64,000 nucleotides of DNA from Centropus unirufus (GCA_013397695.1 VYZI01000129.1:182431-246430); one strand, 5' to 3'. Shown: positions 33,037 to 47,599, numbered from the stretch's first letter. Made by a program: numbers and translations. Notes: a model not told the origin generated them from the sequence alone.

Positions 33037-36000
33037 GTAAGGCTAGGAATCAATTTATTTCAGTATTTTGTTGGACCACTTGATGTCTCATTGACTGCAG
33101 AAAGAAAAGACATCATCAATCACAGAGAGGAAAGAAAACTATAAACTTTAATTTTTAATTTTTTTTATTTATTTAGGTGCCCTACTGTGTTAGTCTTCTG
33201 GAAAACTTTTGAGGTGCTATAGAAAGATTTAAAACATACGAGGAGTAATAAGTTGCTTCATCATAAATTCTGTAAGATATTATACAAAAATCCTGAGACA
33301 ATGATGACAAATGACAAAATTTAACACAAGTCCCACTCCCATTCAGGCTGTATGATGTTTATGCTGTTTCTGAAAGGATGAGACAACTATTAATTTCTAA
33401 ATCATAGACATGCATTAGCAGGTCTTAGATTGAGCAGATTAGATCAAGCAGCATATTGGAAAGTGCTTCATTCCAAAAGAACATACTGAAAATTACCCAT
33501 TTCAAAATACAAAAAGGGATTGAGTACATATATAATTTAATTTTATTGAAATATCTTTTTAGATTTTTTTTTACCACTAAGGAATATAATTTGTACTCTT
33601 CATGTTTTCTAGGGTTTTAGTTATCTACCTGAGGTAAGTTCTTCTAAGCATTACTGACATGTGGTAAACAATTTTCAAATTTTAGGGTATTCATAAAAGC
33701 AGAAAATTGAAAGCTGTGGTACATAAACTCCTGAAAACATATTATGAATGAACTTAGAATCCGCTATTGCATGAAGTTTCAGTCCATTAGAAGATATTCA
33801 GTTGAGAAGTCTGGAAATTAAAATATACATAGAAGTATGTTTACAATTTTTCCAAAGAAGAAAAAAAAACAGACAATTTTATTTATACTTTCATCTAAAT
33901 AAACATACATATTCACATACAAACACATACAGAGTTAATTCTTCCCATATACATATGTGTAGCCCACAGAGCAACAGTATTATCATGTATTTTCCAACAT
34001 TTTAAACAAGATATATGATACTAATAATTTATAGCCACTCTTTTCCATAGTATGTTACTGCATGTATTGTTATGAAATGATGCCTGAAGCTTACATGTAA
34101 AAAAAAACACATAACATGAACATTTCATATAAAAATTCAGTTTGCCTTACTTTAAAAAAAAAAAATATTCTGACCCTTTTTGCAGTACACATTAAATAAT
34201 TTACAATTTCACAAAGCACTGGTAGAAATGGTCTTTACACCTTATTGTACCATGGAAGGTAGTTATCAAAAATAACTACAGAAAGGTATGATAATTTAAT
34301 AGTCCTTCCCCTGATATACTGTATGAGAATAAATCATTATGTAGATCAATAAAACAGAGGGTAAATATGGATAATTAACAACCTCTTTATAGTGATTATA
34401 AAAGATTCACTTTTATTATATGTTAAATGTAATACTGGAGATTTCATTTTTCAGCCTAGATGGTACAATCTTATTAACACTAATATTGAGTTTTTAAATA
34501 CTGTTAATATCAGTGGTGGATTTTTCTTTTAATGCTTTTGTGTTATTCATACATTCAGTTGTATATATGTAAAATACACATTTGCCAGGATAAGCAAGAC
34601 TCATTTGTGGAGAACTAGTTTAAGAAATGGGATAGGTTATGAGATTATTATTTTTAACACTAAGAATGTTTTAAGAAAGAAGAAACAAAGTTCTAGAGAG
34701 AACACTTTGAATATAGAAATTAGTACTTTAATTTCCTACAATGTGGAGATCTTAGCCCTGTACATACAATTTAAATAAAATTTTGGGGTAGTATTCAATT
34801 TAGAATTCCCCAGCATATAAACTGCACACCATATTTTCTTGGTGAGGAAGAGGAGAACTCCCAAAAGTGACTCATACGTTCCAGGGAGAAATACCCAAGA
34901 CATGCGAGATAAAGCATCCTCTGGATTTTTAGTATTTTCCCTGTACAGAGGAAAAGAGAAAGCCTGGACTGCTTCCTAAACCAGATACTAATAATGTAGA
35001 CTTTTAACTTTAGATAAATATGGCATCATTAGAACTTAGTTGCAATACTCAGCCTTAGTTTTGCTGTTCAGTCCCTAAAGGCTCTGATTGAATTTTTTTT
35101 TTGTTTATTGTTATTAATAAACTGAAAATAATTTCCTTTTTTTGTGAAAAGAAATCATAGTTCTGCCACTTAATTCCAAATACTGAACAAATCTAAATTT
35201 TGTGCAAATTTATGCCTGTATACTTAGGAGGCATTTAGGTGAGAGAAAGCTTTTTGAAGCAGTAAGAATCCACATAATTTTTACAAGAACAGATTCTCTA
35301 ATTTGTTTGTGAAAGCTGCTGTCTTGCCAAAGTCAGACTGCTGAAATGCAGAGAAGGTACTGAGTTTTTGAGAGGGACAACAATCAGCAAGTTTTTTTGC
35401 TGTTTTTTTTTTAATAAAAATCTTCTCTGTAAATTTATGCCTTGTGTTAGCTACTTGAATAGCAGAAGATGTCAGAAAGCCTGTAAGAACAGTGGTTAAA
35501 CAGTTTCATGTATTTTATTTCACAGACATGGAAACTTTCTAGCTATGAGTCACGTTTGAATTCATTTTACCCAAAGTAGTCCTACCATTAACAATGTTGC
35601 TTTGTTCTGAAGGTTTGGAGCTGGTCATTTAAAGTTTTAAGTGGAGGTTTTATTTCTTTTTTTATAATCATTATCAAATACTGTAGGTTATGACTCTGGT
35701 TAGTTACTCCATAAATAAATTCATGAGTTTCATATGCTGTAATACTAGCACCTGATACACTTTTCCAGCATTTTAATATTTTAAATAAATTTAACAGTAT
35801 TTAGCTCACATGCATATACAAATTAAATTAATATCTAAACCGATCTTTTAATCCTTTCTACTTTGTTTTCATTGTCCTTATTTTGTCTGCTTCTCCTTAT
35901 GCCCAAGCTGCATTCTGCTATCCATCACCATCTCAGCTTCTATGTACTTATCCTTTCTTCATTGTAAAGCAATTCTTTTTTATGCTGAATATATAACCAA

Positions 36001-38106
36001 GCAGATGCAATATAATTTTCTTCACTTCAGTTATGATGTATAGCTATCTTGTATCCTAATTCCATCTTTTCATTCTTGACATCATATACAACTTTCTGCT
36101 AAGAATCTAATAGCAACATTTTTTCTTAAATGTCAAAATTTACAGAGAATTCAAATAGACAGTGAATAAGGATATCTATCATAATAAACTGTGATTGTTT
36201 ACTTTGTATCTTCTATTATTCTTGTTCTGTAGGACAACAGAAAGTCACAAAAAATGTGTAACGATGTTCTGAGAAAATTTGATCTGTTAGTATTATTTTG
36301 GAACTTTAATGTCAACTTTCTTGCTCTTTCCTTCTCTGGCATTGACAAAGCCTTTGCCAAAGCAGAAAAACAAAAAAATAGAAAACGGAAAACTGAGAAA
36401 ATACAAAAATTAGAAGATGCAGTTTCTAAACTGGCTTGCCAAAATATCTATTCTATGAAACAACCATAAACTGAAAGAAGGAGCTCTTTTCACATGATTT
36501 TGGATCCTAGGTAAAAACAGATCAGTAAAACTAACATTGTAATTGAGTTACTGTGATTTGATTTGTTCTTTAAACACAAGTAATAACGAATGATCCAAAG
36601 TATTTTTTTTATTTTATGTTCCTTATATAGATAAATGTAATATATGGATGAATGTTACTGCAATACAAAAGGACAACAAAAAATGCTATCTGTTGATATA
36701 GGTACTTTTATTTTGAGGGAAAAATATGTATGTAACTGTCCGATGTCTTTGAACATGCTGAAATAATAACAGTTAAGCATTATGAAAAATTCCTCTTAAC
36801 TACAGTGAGTGAACCAGAAATTTGATAGAAAGACACTTTGCAAGATTTTTTATTCTAAGTATTTAAATGAGAGCAATATAATGACATTTACGAACAGAAA
36901 TTTTTTCAAGAGCAGGGCGAGGATTATGTAGTCCATTGCAACTTGCATAGAGTCTACTGTGGTTGTGTCTATACTAGCTTCAAAGAATATAACTATTCAG
37001 AGAGGATTTTCCCATATCCACAAATCTCTTTGAAAATAGTCCTATGCGAGGACTGTGTGGATGCTCTCCAGAGGTTTGTGGAGAAATTGAGCTTTTTAAA
37101 CACTTCACCAAGGGCTAATAAGTAAGCTTCTGAACATGTTAGATTCCTCTGTGCATACCTCAAGGTATAGGCAGATCCACTGATTAGACATGTTTGTTTT
37201 AGAAAATGTGGTTAACTCAAATATTTTCTATTAATGTTGTTGCCTGACTATTTGCTATTGAAAATATATCCTTTACCTTTGAATGCTACATAACTATGAG
37301 AGCCTTCCATATACTCTAAAACCAGATATGGTGTTATTTTTTAAAATGAAGAAACATAAGTAACTTAAGTGAATCTCAAATCTACTAGATAAGAGCAAGG
37401 ACAGAGGAAACCCAGAAGCAATTCTGTTTAATCTTCATGGCTTCCACATTATTGGCTGAGTCATTAAACAAATTAATTATCAGAAAAAAGTTAAACAAAA
37501 TTCCCACCCATTATTTTTAGGTTCCTTCACAAAATGCAAATTTTCATCTAACTGTAACTGGCCATTTCCTCTCTCTTCTACTTAAAACTTTTATTTCTTT
37601 CTATGTTACCATACAGGGCCTTTAGAGAGAGGAACACATTAACCATGTCTGAAAGAACACATTGAGTGAATATGACAGGAATGATGTACCTAGCAAAAAA
37701 TTCTTTTTTAGTTTTGCTGTCTGGATTTTATTTTTGTGCACACTTATTTGCATGATATATAAATATTCAGTTTATTATTACACTTCTATTACTGCTTTTG
37801 TACAAAATTTCTGAAAAGTTCTGAAACCTCATTTATGTGTTTTACTATGTACTCCCTCATTTGAGATTGTTTTATGTTTCAAGAAGTTAATATGAAATAC
37901 TGATATGAAAATAGTTTATTGAGAAACAAAAATATGTAGAATCATGCAATTGATATTAAACTGCTTTAAAACATGTTCTGTTTATTTTAAATAATATATG
38001 AGGTCTGTTTTGTTGCCATAAAAAACATCATAGAATTGTGGAACATAATCAAATACAATTAACTTTTAAAATGTAAGTCATCTAAAATACATGGCTGTAT
38101 TTGCAG
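33037..38106. other. EYS intron between second and third exons, no repeat recognised
   Basis: About 5.1 kb of AT-rich intron with no CR1 or LTR that I can recognise. The open frame at 36254-36469 encodes a short Lys/Glu-rich, helix-prone stretch but has no start context, splice sites or family match, and I treat it as chance. Confidence 0.55.
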
Positions 38107-38221
38107 CTGCATGCCAGGATTCAGTGGAAAGAACTGTGAGGAAGTAATTGACTACTGCAGACTGCTCAGCATCAACTGTCTGAATGAAGGATTGTGTCTT
38201 AATATAATTGGAGGATTCACT
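38107..38221 (+). CDS. EYS: EYS exon (internal), end of one EGF-like domain and start of the next
   Basis: A 115-base internal exon that is too short for an ordinary ORF search. It starts in phase 2: its first base C joins CG from the previous exon to make Arg. It ends in phase 0 at ACT|gtaagt. It encodes CMPGFSGKNC (cysteines 5 and 6 of the EGF begun upstream), then the first half of the next EGF with the segments DYCRLLSINC and NEGLC and ending IIGGFT. This segment is the strongest single reason for the EYS call. The acceptor (ggctgtatttgcag) is pyrimidine-poor compared with the other three, so recognition may be weak. Alone it would shift the frame if skipped; together with the previous exon (128+115=243 bases) it would not. 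Confidence 0.85.
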
Positions 38222-41200
38222 GTAAGTAATTTAATATATGTTAAACTAATTCAGTGCTCCAGAGCATAAAAGCTTCAGACAAACAGAACTTGAAATGCAT
38301 TTTTTACTCTCAAGCGGGGCATACATTTATGTGTTTGTTATTTATTTAAAACAATAACACAAGGGCGATTCACTTGGGTGATATGTGCTTTTTTATTACT
38401 TTTCTACTGAGATCATGATATGTACTATATCAAGGAATAGAACTAAAGAGTACTTTTTATCATAAAAATAATATTTAACTAGTTGTGGTCCAGTCCTATT
38501 ATCTACTCAGATGATAATAAAGCTACGTCATAGCCTTTAAAAATACGCTGCTTGAGCTGAGTATATCTGTAGCCATTGTTTTAACCAAAATCAAATTAAT
38601 AATTTAAACATAAGCAAATTTATTCTTAATAAAAACTTAGAAGTTTGATGATGAAACCACAGTGCAGTGAGTTTAATTCCAACTGACAACTTGAAAAACT
38701 ATAATTCTGTTTGTTTTAGCTCTCCAAATAGCTCCTGAAAATGTTGAGGAAATCTCATGTCACATCTTTTCAAAGTGGCCAGCCCATACTTTTAACACCT
38801 ACTTTTGTGTGCACATCCTGTTTTGGACTTTTCTAGTGTCACTAAGATTTAAAATCATACCACTGTTGACTATATCACAGTCTCCCAGTTGCTGAGTCTC
38901 GTCCTTTCCCTTAGTCCCTGATCTTCATTTCCAGGAGTAACTGCTTATGTTGACCATTTAAATACTTGAGCTTCCACAAATATGTAATCAGATCATCACA
39001 TCGATAACAGGTCTGTAACAAGAATTTTATTTAAGTGCATGATAGTTAGTGAAGTAAATGCACTTTTCTGAAATTGATGAATATTGTATTACTGAAAGAA
39101 ATGGAGTACCTGCAAAATTCTTAATTCTGATGAAAATTATTTTAAAATGTGTGTTTTAAGAACATTTTAATACTACCTATAAACATATATTAACTAGCAT
39201 AATAGTATATATATGTATTTTAATGAAAAATTTGAGATAATTTGCAAAATATTGCATATAAGAGATTTATGCTAATAGAGTAGTGAGATTCATATGTGGA
39301 AGAACATGATTCTTACTGTGTTGAGTACACCATATATAATATACTCATAGAAAAATAAAATAGAGAGGAATTGTCTCTGAGAATTTGTTTCTCCTCATCA
39401 ACAACGCATCAAACAAATACCGAGTCCAGTTCTGTTATTTGATACCAAATAATTGTTTAGTTACTATGTGCCAATATTTGCCTTAACACACAAGCAATAT
39501 AGTTGTATAAAAAGATTTTCATAAAGTAACCCTCAAAAATGCACGTCTATGATCAGTACAAGATGTGATACTTTCTTAGTAGACACTGAATTACATATAA
39601 GATGGAGATAAATGACCTGGCACCAAAAAGGCTGGATTTTTTTTTTTGTTTAAACTTTGATACTTACAGAAGTCAATGGCATGATATAGAACCTCATATA
39701 AAACTAGTATGTCAGGCCTTTGGGACTGGCAAATAAGATTGAACAGATAAAGGGAGGAAAGTATGATGAGCGCTAAAGAGCCAGTCACAAATTACTGGAA
39801 TTTTCACTGCAAATATACATTACAGTGAACAACAGTTGAAAAGCATTGCTATTTTCCTTGACAGTCAATATGCAGTATGGTATGACAATTTTATTTCAAA
39901 GATAAGCAGTTGTACATCTGTTATAGATAAAAACAAATATGGATTCCGTCCAGTTACTTTATTTTCCATCTATTCGTTTCGTAGTTGTAGTTTTATTGAT
40001 CAAAATTCATTTTTTACCGTAGAAAATATATCTGTTCAATATTATGAAGAAATCAAATATTGATAAGTACTTTGAGAATTTCAACTGAGAGAAATTCAGC
40101 TGTTAGAGTATTATTTGTTTTTACAAAAGTAGATTTGGAAGTACTGAAACACTCAGTGCATGTGTACAAGCAGCACTAAGCAGTCCAGCTCACAAAAAAA
40201 AACCCCCAAAACCAGAAGAAAATATTTTTTTTAAAAAAATCGAGGTGCTGAATATTTAAATATTATTTTTGTTTTTACATTAATTTCTAGTTTAAAAAAT
40301 ATAAATTCTTATAATTGAAACAGCGCAGGGTATTTTTAGTATTGGTGCAAATTACTGACACAAGCTCTTGATCATTAATTAGTCTTAATTATAATTTATT
40401 GTAATATTAACAGTTATTCTGCTTATATTTACTATATTAAATAATCTACTATATATTTCTAAAATTATTTCTGCCTTGGTTAAGAGATCCCTCTGACTCA
40501 TGTATAGAAATGTTATGCTTGGAAGTAGCGTTCTGTTATGGAAAACATTTATTGGTGATGCTGTTGTGTCAGATAAACATGGGAACCAATGCTTCCTAGG
40601 AAATGGAACTTCTCATTGCAATTCATGTTCTCATATTTCATGTTTTTATATCTCAATTCTCATATTGTTTCAGAGTACAGCTGTAGTAGCAACAAATAAT
40701 CTCTTTTGTTCTTTCCATTGTTGCCAATCATCCTGGGAAACAAAACTGTGCTGTATATATTGAGATAAGATTTATCAACAGAAAAATAGTGTGTAGTTGC
40801 ATAGTTAATCCCAATTATATTAACTCTCCGAAAATGGATAACAGACAAAACAGATTGAATTACATGCCTGAAATACAGTGATGAAGAAATATTTTCTGCT
40901 GAAATTTGTTCATTAGAACAATAAATCATTTAATGGAGGAACTTCAAGTCTAAGCAAAAAAAATCAAGGTCTTGATGGAACTATAATATGTATAGGCAAT
41001 CAGAAGTATTGACACAGGAAAGGTGGTTTCCAAATAGCTGCACATTCTGCTTTTTGTAACACATACACCAGGCATTCCCTGGCTTCCAGATAAATAAGAA
41101 TATACCGCAGTTTGTGTAGTGAAATGTTCCTGTTATAGCCCATTCCTAAGATGACTGTAGAAGAGCTAGACTTCTAAGATAAATTTTAGATTTTTTTTAA

Positions 41201-42839
41201 ATTAGAAAAAGTACAAACTGATTGAAAGATGATTACTACATGATTGATCGGTGAAGTACTTGTTTTTCGGATTTTAGAACTTTAATTAGAGTTATTTATA
41301 AACCATATAAACTTAAGAAAAAAAGAGTGAATAGTCTAAGACGAAAATAATTATAAATTGAGAATTATTGTCCTCTGTGCATTGTTAATGCAACTCAGAG
41401 TTATTTGTTTTTGGTCTCCTGACTCATACTTTGACATAGTAGAAAACACAAAACTCTTTCTGTTGAAGTGTGCAGATTGCCACAGAAAATGGTAATTTAG
41501 TTAATAATAAACAAATCTGATTGGTGTTTCTTGGTAGGCCATGCTAGTTAGAAAAACAATTGTTCAAAGTGACAAATGCAATGCTGCATATGCAGGAAAA
41601 AGAATGAGAGTTACACAGCAGTGACAAAGAAGACAACTTTGAGCTCAAAGGAGTTATTAAATTTGACACCACACTATTTATGAAGACAGAAAGGCAATCC
41701 CCGTATTCAGAAATACTGCACTTGTATATAGGAGCATTTGTTAGTGTCACACTTCTCTGACTGTCAGTTGGAGGGTACATCATAGGGAGATCTATAATCA
41801 AAATTGTTTTAACCAGGCTGGAAAACTGGAAAACTCTACTAAATCTGTGTTTTATTGAAAAACAATATTATTATACTGTAAACTCAAAAGTACATACAGA
41901 ATCATAAAGTTAAGCCTGTCCATAGGCTATCAGTTTCCCTTGGAACAAAAACATAAGAACAGTTTTATTTAAAATATTGAACTATGTGTACCAAAAAATA
42001 ACTAAGCCGCACTAAAACGGATTGCTGATGGTATTGTGCACAGTTCTGCACAGATGTTTCTTCTATGCACTATTGATTAAACCAGGAGAATTTTTTAAAA
42101 TTGTAAGGTAATAAAATATGGTTTAATTCAGAGTATTAGCAGCTCTCCATGAGATGGATGCCAGGTCACATCTGCCTCTCCTTGTGAGTAACTTCACCAG
42201 ACATTAATTTTCATGAGGATCTACTGCTATGGGATACAATCCCCTGAATTCCCACAGACAGCTGAAGGCTGGAAAATGTTGCGGATTGCTTCTTGTAGTC
42301 AATGAAGCAGACTCGTTTCACTGATATGAAAAGGTTAGGAAAAGGATTATTTTTCCCATAGTTGCCATAAATATTCAAAATATTAAAAAATAAAACAACA
42401 AACCCAGAAACACTTTAATTGGCTCTGTATAAGTTCAAGGATATGACATTTTCTTTGCTATCTGGTTTCCGATACACATAAAGTTAAGACTGTAACCTTG
42501 ACTCAGTTTAAGAAATCTCAATATAATTTGGAAATATAATTTTAACAGGTGAAAAATGCAATATTTGAATATTTCAGATCTCCCTCTTTGAACAAATAAT
42601 GCTATGTAAATGCTATTGATTATTGATTTATGGTAAGAATTCTGCTATTGAATGTCACTTATTTTGTGGCTGCAATGTCACTTTAAAAAAATTGAATAAT
42701 CACTGTTAAACTTCTGAAGAGAATGTAATATAGATTGTTTTTCTTTGATAGCCATCACATAGGAAATTTTTTAATTAATACTCTATGGCAGCTTTATCTT
42801 TAACACCAACGCCTACTCAGTATTAGAAGATAGGGGCCA

Positions 42840-42984
42840 NNNNNNNNNNNNNNNNNNNNNNNNNNNNNNNNNNNNNNNNNNNNNNNNNNNNNNNNNNNNN
42901 NNNNNNNNNNNNNNNNNNNNNNNNNNNNNNNNNNNNNNNNNNNNNNNNNNNNNNNNNNNNNNNNNNNNNNNNNNNNNNNNNNNN
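42840..42984. other. Assembly gap (N run)
   Basis: 145 consecutive N inside the large EYS intron. Confidence 1.
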
Positions 42985-45761
42985 AAAAAAGCTACCCACA
43001 GAGACTCATTTCAATAGAAATGTCTGTTCTCATGGCAGCTTTTATTTTTCTTTAATGAATTTTATAAATGAAAAGTCAATGTTCTCAATTTGATGCTCCT
43101 AGTATTTCCTCAGTGCTTTTAAACTGTCTAAAACTGTTTATAGCTGTAGGTATCTCTTACCCTTATCATTAAGCGAAGACAGAGAAAAGATGAATAATTC
43201 CCAGAGGAGAACTGACGAGGGAGAAAGAGATGTTGTTTCTTTCCTGCTAATCATACTGCTACCTCATCTCGGGGCACATAGTGATTTGGGTAGAGTTATC
43301 CCAGAGAATTAGAATGGCTCCAGCAAGCCCTCAGGCACAAGGACATTGGATAGTAAATAAAAAGTAAAGTGGGCATACAAACAAGGAGTCTTTTGGGCTA
43401 GTAAAAATTTAATGTAAGTTGTAAAAGGGAATCAAGCAGCTGTCTATCCATAGCAAGTAGATTAGATGAAGAGAAAAGGAATTCTGATTATGAACCTCTG
43501 TTCATAATCTGTTTTTTCCTGAATACTTAGTATTACAGTAAAAAAAAAAATAAATTTCCCAAAGATACTGAAAAAATACATTCAAGTCATTTAGTGTAAA
43601 TTATGAAAGCAACAGAACTGTTAATTATTGGATTTTTTAAATCCGAAAGGAAGCGCAATTTTTAAAACACAATTGTTGGAAAGTCGAGGGTATGAGTACT
43701 ATCTAGTTTCTGACATACCAGCTGTCTTCAGTTTCTAGGGAGATACAAGAGAACATGTCATTTTGTTTCAATTAGTGAATTGCTTAAAATTTACAGAATA
43801 CATAGTCTGATGATGATTATTTACAGAAGAGCACTTGAGTGAGATGAAGGTGGACCTCTGCAGCAGTTTTAAGCAGGAAGTTTGGAAGAGCTGCATACTC
43901 TTTCCTATTTTTTCTCTGTCATTTACTTCTTATGAAAGGGCATGCAAATTTAAAAAAGCACTCTACTTTTTGCAAGGTTCAAAAATGGCCATTCATAGAA
44001 TTATTAATTTTTGTCTAACCTTTCCTTTCTGTGTTACAATCTTTCAATTGCTATGTTCTGCATAGTGTATCCAGGTTGAATTTGTCAGTATGCCTTTCTC
44101 CCATCATCTGTACAGGGCTGTGCAAGGTTTTTCCCTTATCCCTAACAAAGGACTTGAGTACAGTAGGCAACAATACTGTAGTTGAAAGATGATGTGAAAG
44201 CAATGTTTTTGTAGGTTCCATTCCATTTGCCTGCACTACATTTAAGAAAAAGACTGAGCTAATTATACACATTGCCTGAGTAGAATGGCTATATTGGCTA
44301 GAAAATAAATGCTAGAGAAGCATAAAAGAAAGAGACAATAATCTGTGTTAACATTCTGTGGTTTATAATTATACCAACCACTGGTTATTCCAAATAAATA
44401 TTTAAATTTCCTTTGAGAAGTTGTACTGACACTCGAATGTGAAATTTGACATTGGAATCACTGTCACTGTCTATGTTCTAGTGCCAATTTCTGGTTAGTG
44501 TTTATACAGTGCAATGGAAATGACTTGTTAAGGGGCAGTGAAGCCAATACAAATACTTAATGGTTTTAACTTCAACAAGTAATTTGGAGAATATGTGTTC
44601 TGTAAACACTAAGTGTTTGCATATGCCTGGGGAACCCTACTTGATGAAAATGTATCAAGAAGGGCTTCCCAGTCATTTGATTTTGCTTTCCAATATGGAC
44701 ATACATTTAATAGTGTGTATCAAGTAGTATGATCCACTGAAACAGAATAGAAAAAGTAATATAATGGAAAAGATTGTTATCTAAAATCATGCCCTGAAGA
44801 TCTGTCTGTGGCTATTCATGTTGTATGCTTTTGATCCTTTTTATCACAACCATAGATCAAAGCCATAGCTATTATGTTTGGACTTTATGGTAAACCTGAG
44901 ATTATTTCATTAATAAAGTGCTAGCCAAGAGGATATATGGTTGATAAAGTAAAGTTGTGAGTAAAAATATATATTCACTGTCACCATAGGTCACTTAGGT
45001 TAAAAAACCCCAAAAACCAGCAAGCATGTCCTGCCAAAAGATTGTCTCATTCTCTGATAAAGCAGAAGAGGATTGCATACTAACACAAGTCTTCACCAGA
45101 GGCAATGCATTCCTTCTGGGGGAATGAGGGAGGGAGGAGAGAGGAGGAAACCTCTCTTTCTCCTGTTTTTCCCCATGACAGAAAACAAGTACCTGGTGCA
45201 CATTCAACAGAACTTGTGCAGAAATTGCAATCGGGCGGACAACGCTCCAATTTTCTTTCCTAACCAGATGAGGTTTGTCCTTTTGGATGCAGAACCAGAG
45301 CCATCAGCCAGCTGTCAGGCTGGGAATTAATCTGCTTCCTTTCAGAACACTGGCAAACAGTGCCAAGCCCTGCAGGCCTGAAGTACAACCTACACCAGCC
45401 TGAACAGCTTTTGTAGAAACTCTGTTGCCACTGCTCCCCTTTACCACTTTGTAATTTATTTCCCTGAGGAACCACTCTTAGTCCTAATGTTCCTTGATAA
45501 CACTTTATCCCCAGAAGTCTGGCTGAATTTATAACCCAGAATTAAAGCATTTCTATGCAGAATTAGCAATAATCTTCCGAATTGAGCTACATCAGTCACG
45601 CTGCTTAAATCTTGAAGCCTTAAGAAGACCTCGAATTTTTCTTAGAGAAGCCATTTATACTTATTGCATAAAAGAAGAAATAAGTTCTGGATAGCATATC
45701 CAGAATTTAGAGGAAGTATAGCTGAGCGAAAACATTACCTTGTTTAACAAACTTAGTTCTC

Positions 45762-45785
45762 TTTTTTTTTTTTAAAAAAAAAAAA
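45762..45785. repeat. Perfect T12A12 palindrome
   Basis: Twelve T directly followed by twelve A, a perfect inverted repeat without a spacer. It may mark a joined pair of poly(A)/poly(T) tracts or slippage. Confidence 0.9.
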
Positions 45786-47599
45786 GCCACTAGGACTTTC
45801 TTTAAAGCCCTCTGCACTGCATCAATCAACATTGGTTTTCTGAGTTTACAAAAGCCACAAGGAAACAAACATTTAATTTCTTTGGCATACCATATATTAA
45901 AGCAGTTGGTTGGAGTCATAAAATTGTTATGAATATTTATAAGAGCTCTACTAGCAAAGCTAGAAGTAATGAAAATTGGCACTGCAAAATCTACTGCTCT
46001 CAGATGCAACTTTATGTACAACATATCAAAATGGATTATTGTGATTTTCCTTTAAAAAAAATAATCTCTCCTACTTTTTTTCCCAATGGATTATCTGAGC
46101 AATATAGTCCCATCTCTGTGAAGCCACTTTTCCACCCTCATTAATTCTACTGATGTCTCTCTTGTATTTGTCCTTTCAGCTGACTGTTCAAACAGCAGTA
46201 GTTCAAAGTCAGATACTTCCAGTAGGGGTTAGTTTTGCACAAGTTAATTAGTCCATTTTCTTCTACACAGTAGCAGTAATTCTACTGAAGAGTTCACATA
46301 AATTCTGAGGTGTCCTCTACAGTTTTGTGCTTCTTCAGTATTTAATTTGAACTTACTCAAAACAACCTTTTCATGCTTTTCTTATTCTACTGAAGTAAAA
46401 AGCATCAGAGCATCCTAGGTACATTTCACACAAGCTGTTAAGTATCTTTGGGCAGTACAGAAGTTAATCAACAGCAGACTTTTTCGTGTAACAAATATGT
46501 TGACTTCCAAGTCTTATATCAAACGAAAAATATTTAGTTAAACCTCTGATCATGTAGTGTCTTTATATATCTTTATATGAGGTATTTTAATTGAGCTACA
46601 AGCAAAACATAATTAAATATCTACAGATAGTAAAAAGATCAGAAATATTCAGCAAGAAAGTTTTTCTTTTCAAACAAACCTCTGAGATGACATACTCTTT
46701 TTAATCTATTGTCAGTAAAGTAAATAAAAGCATCAGCCATAAAAATAATGAAAAATAAAGTAGTCAGATTTTATAAACATTACACTGAAAGATGTGTGTA
46801 ATGAGCATTACAAAGCAATTTTTCTAATGAACAAAATACGATGCTATTTCTATGAGTTTTGTGAAGAGGAAAAATACATGATTTTGAGATAGTGAAAGTA
46901 ATAAATAATGTGAATTTTATACAATAAAAATGGGTAAAATAATACCTCACAAATTTCAAGGAGAAAGAAAAAAAATATTTAAGAAAACTGCTCAAATAAG
47001 AATAATAGTATTTCTTTCAGCTTTTGTAGCAGGAAAAGTTTCTATGTCAAAGACCATATAACATACAGGCCAGATATTTCAATTTTATATGGAAAAAGAT
47101 TAAATATATAAAGAGAGATAGCTTGTACGTGGGAGGAATTTCATCTACATTAAAAAAAGAACTATATACAGTCATAAGTGTCTGTAATGGACTTCCATGT
47201 TGTAGAAACACAGAAATGATAATTCTTAAAAACTATATAATTTCTTTGTTTTTCAGTAAAGAATTACAATTTTTACTGCATGCATTAGAGCTGGAATGTA
47301 TGTACATTGAAGTTTAACATGTTAGCCACTAAGTAGATGCAATGTAACCATAACTCTTTAAAGTCTTTACTCATCTTTCAATGATCTAAGCTCCTATATA
47401 TTCAGTCATATACAATTATATAAAAAATTATTGTCGAACGTCAGCAAGGCAATTTAAACATCAAAGAGAACAGGAAAAAGGAATTTCATCTGGTATAAAT
47501 AAGTTCTCCAGGCAGGGGTATATCTTATTTTCATTAGTTTGTTTCAATCAATGTGTATCAATAGACACAAACTGATGCAATATATGTTCGTATTGAATA

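Larger units (their letters stand above)
38222..47599. other. Repeat-poor part of the large EYS intron, with an assembly gap
   Basis: About 9.4 kb of AT-rich intron in which I recognise no CR1 or LTR. It contains a 145-N gap (42840-42984), a purine-rich G-run stretch at 45118-45147 and a T12A12 palindrome at 45762-45785. Open frames (for example 45073-45330 and 45707-46024) are unsupported. Confidence 0.5.

Noticed and set aside
36254..36469. 71-codon frame with a Lys/Glu-rich, possibly coiled-coil end
   Set aside because: No family match, splice sites or promoter context; A-rich DNA readily gives Lys-rich frames.
45118..45147. Purine-rich G-run stretch as a second G-quadruplex
   Set aside because: It has only three runs of three or more G; the fourth is GG, so the canonical rule is not met.
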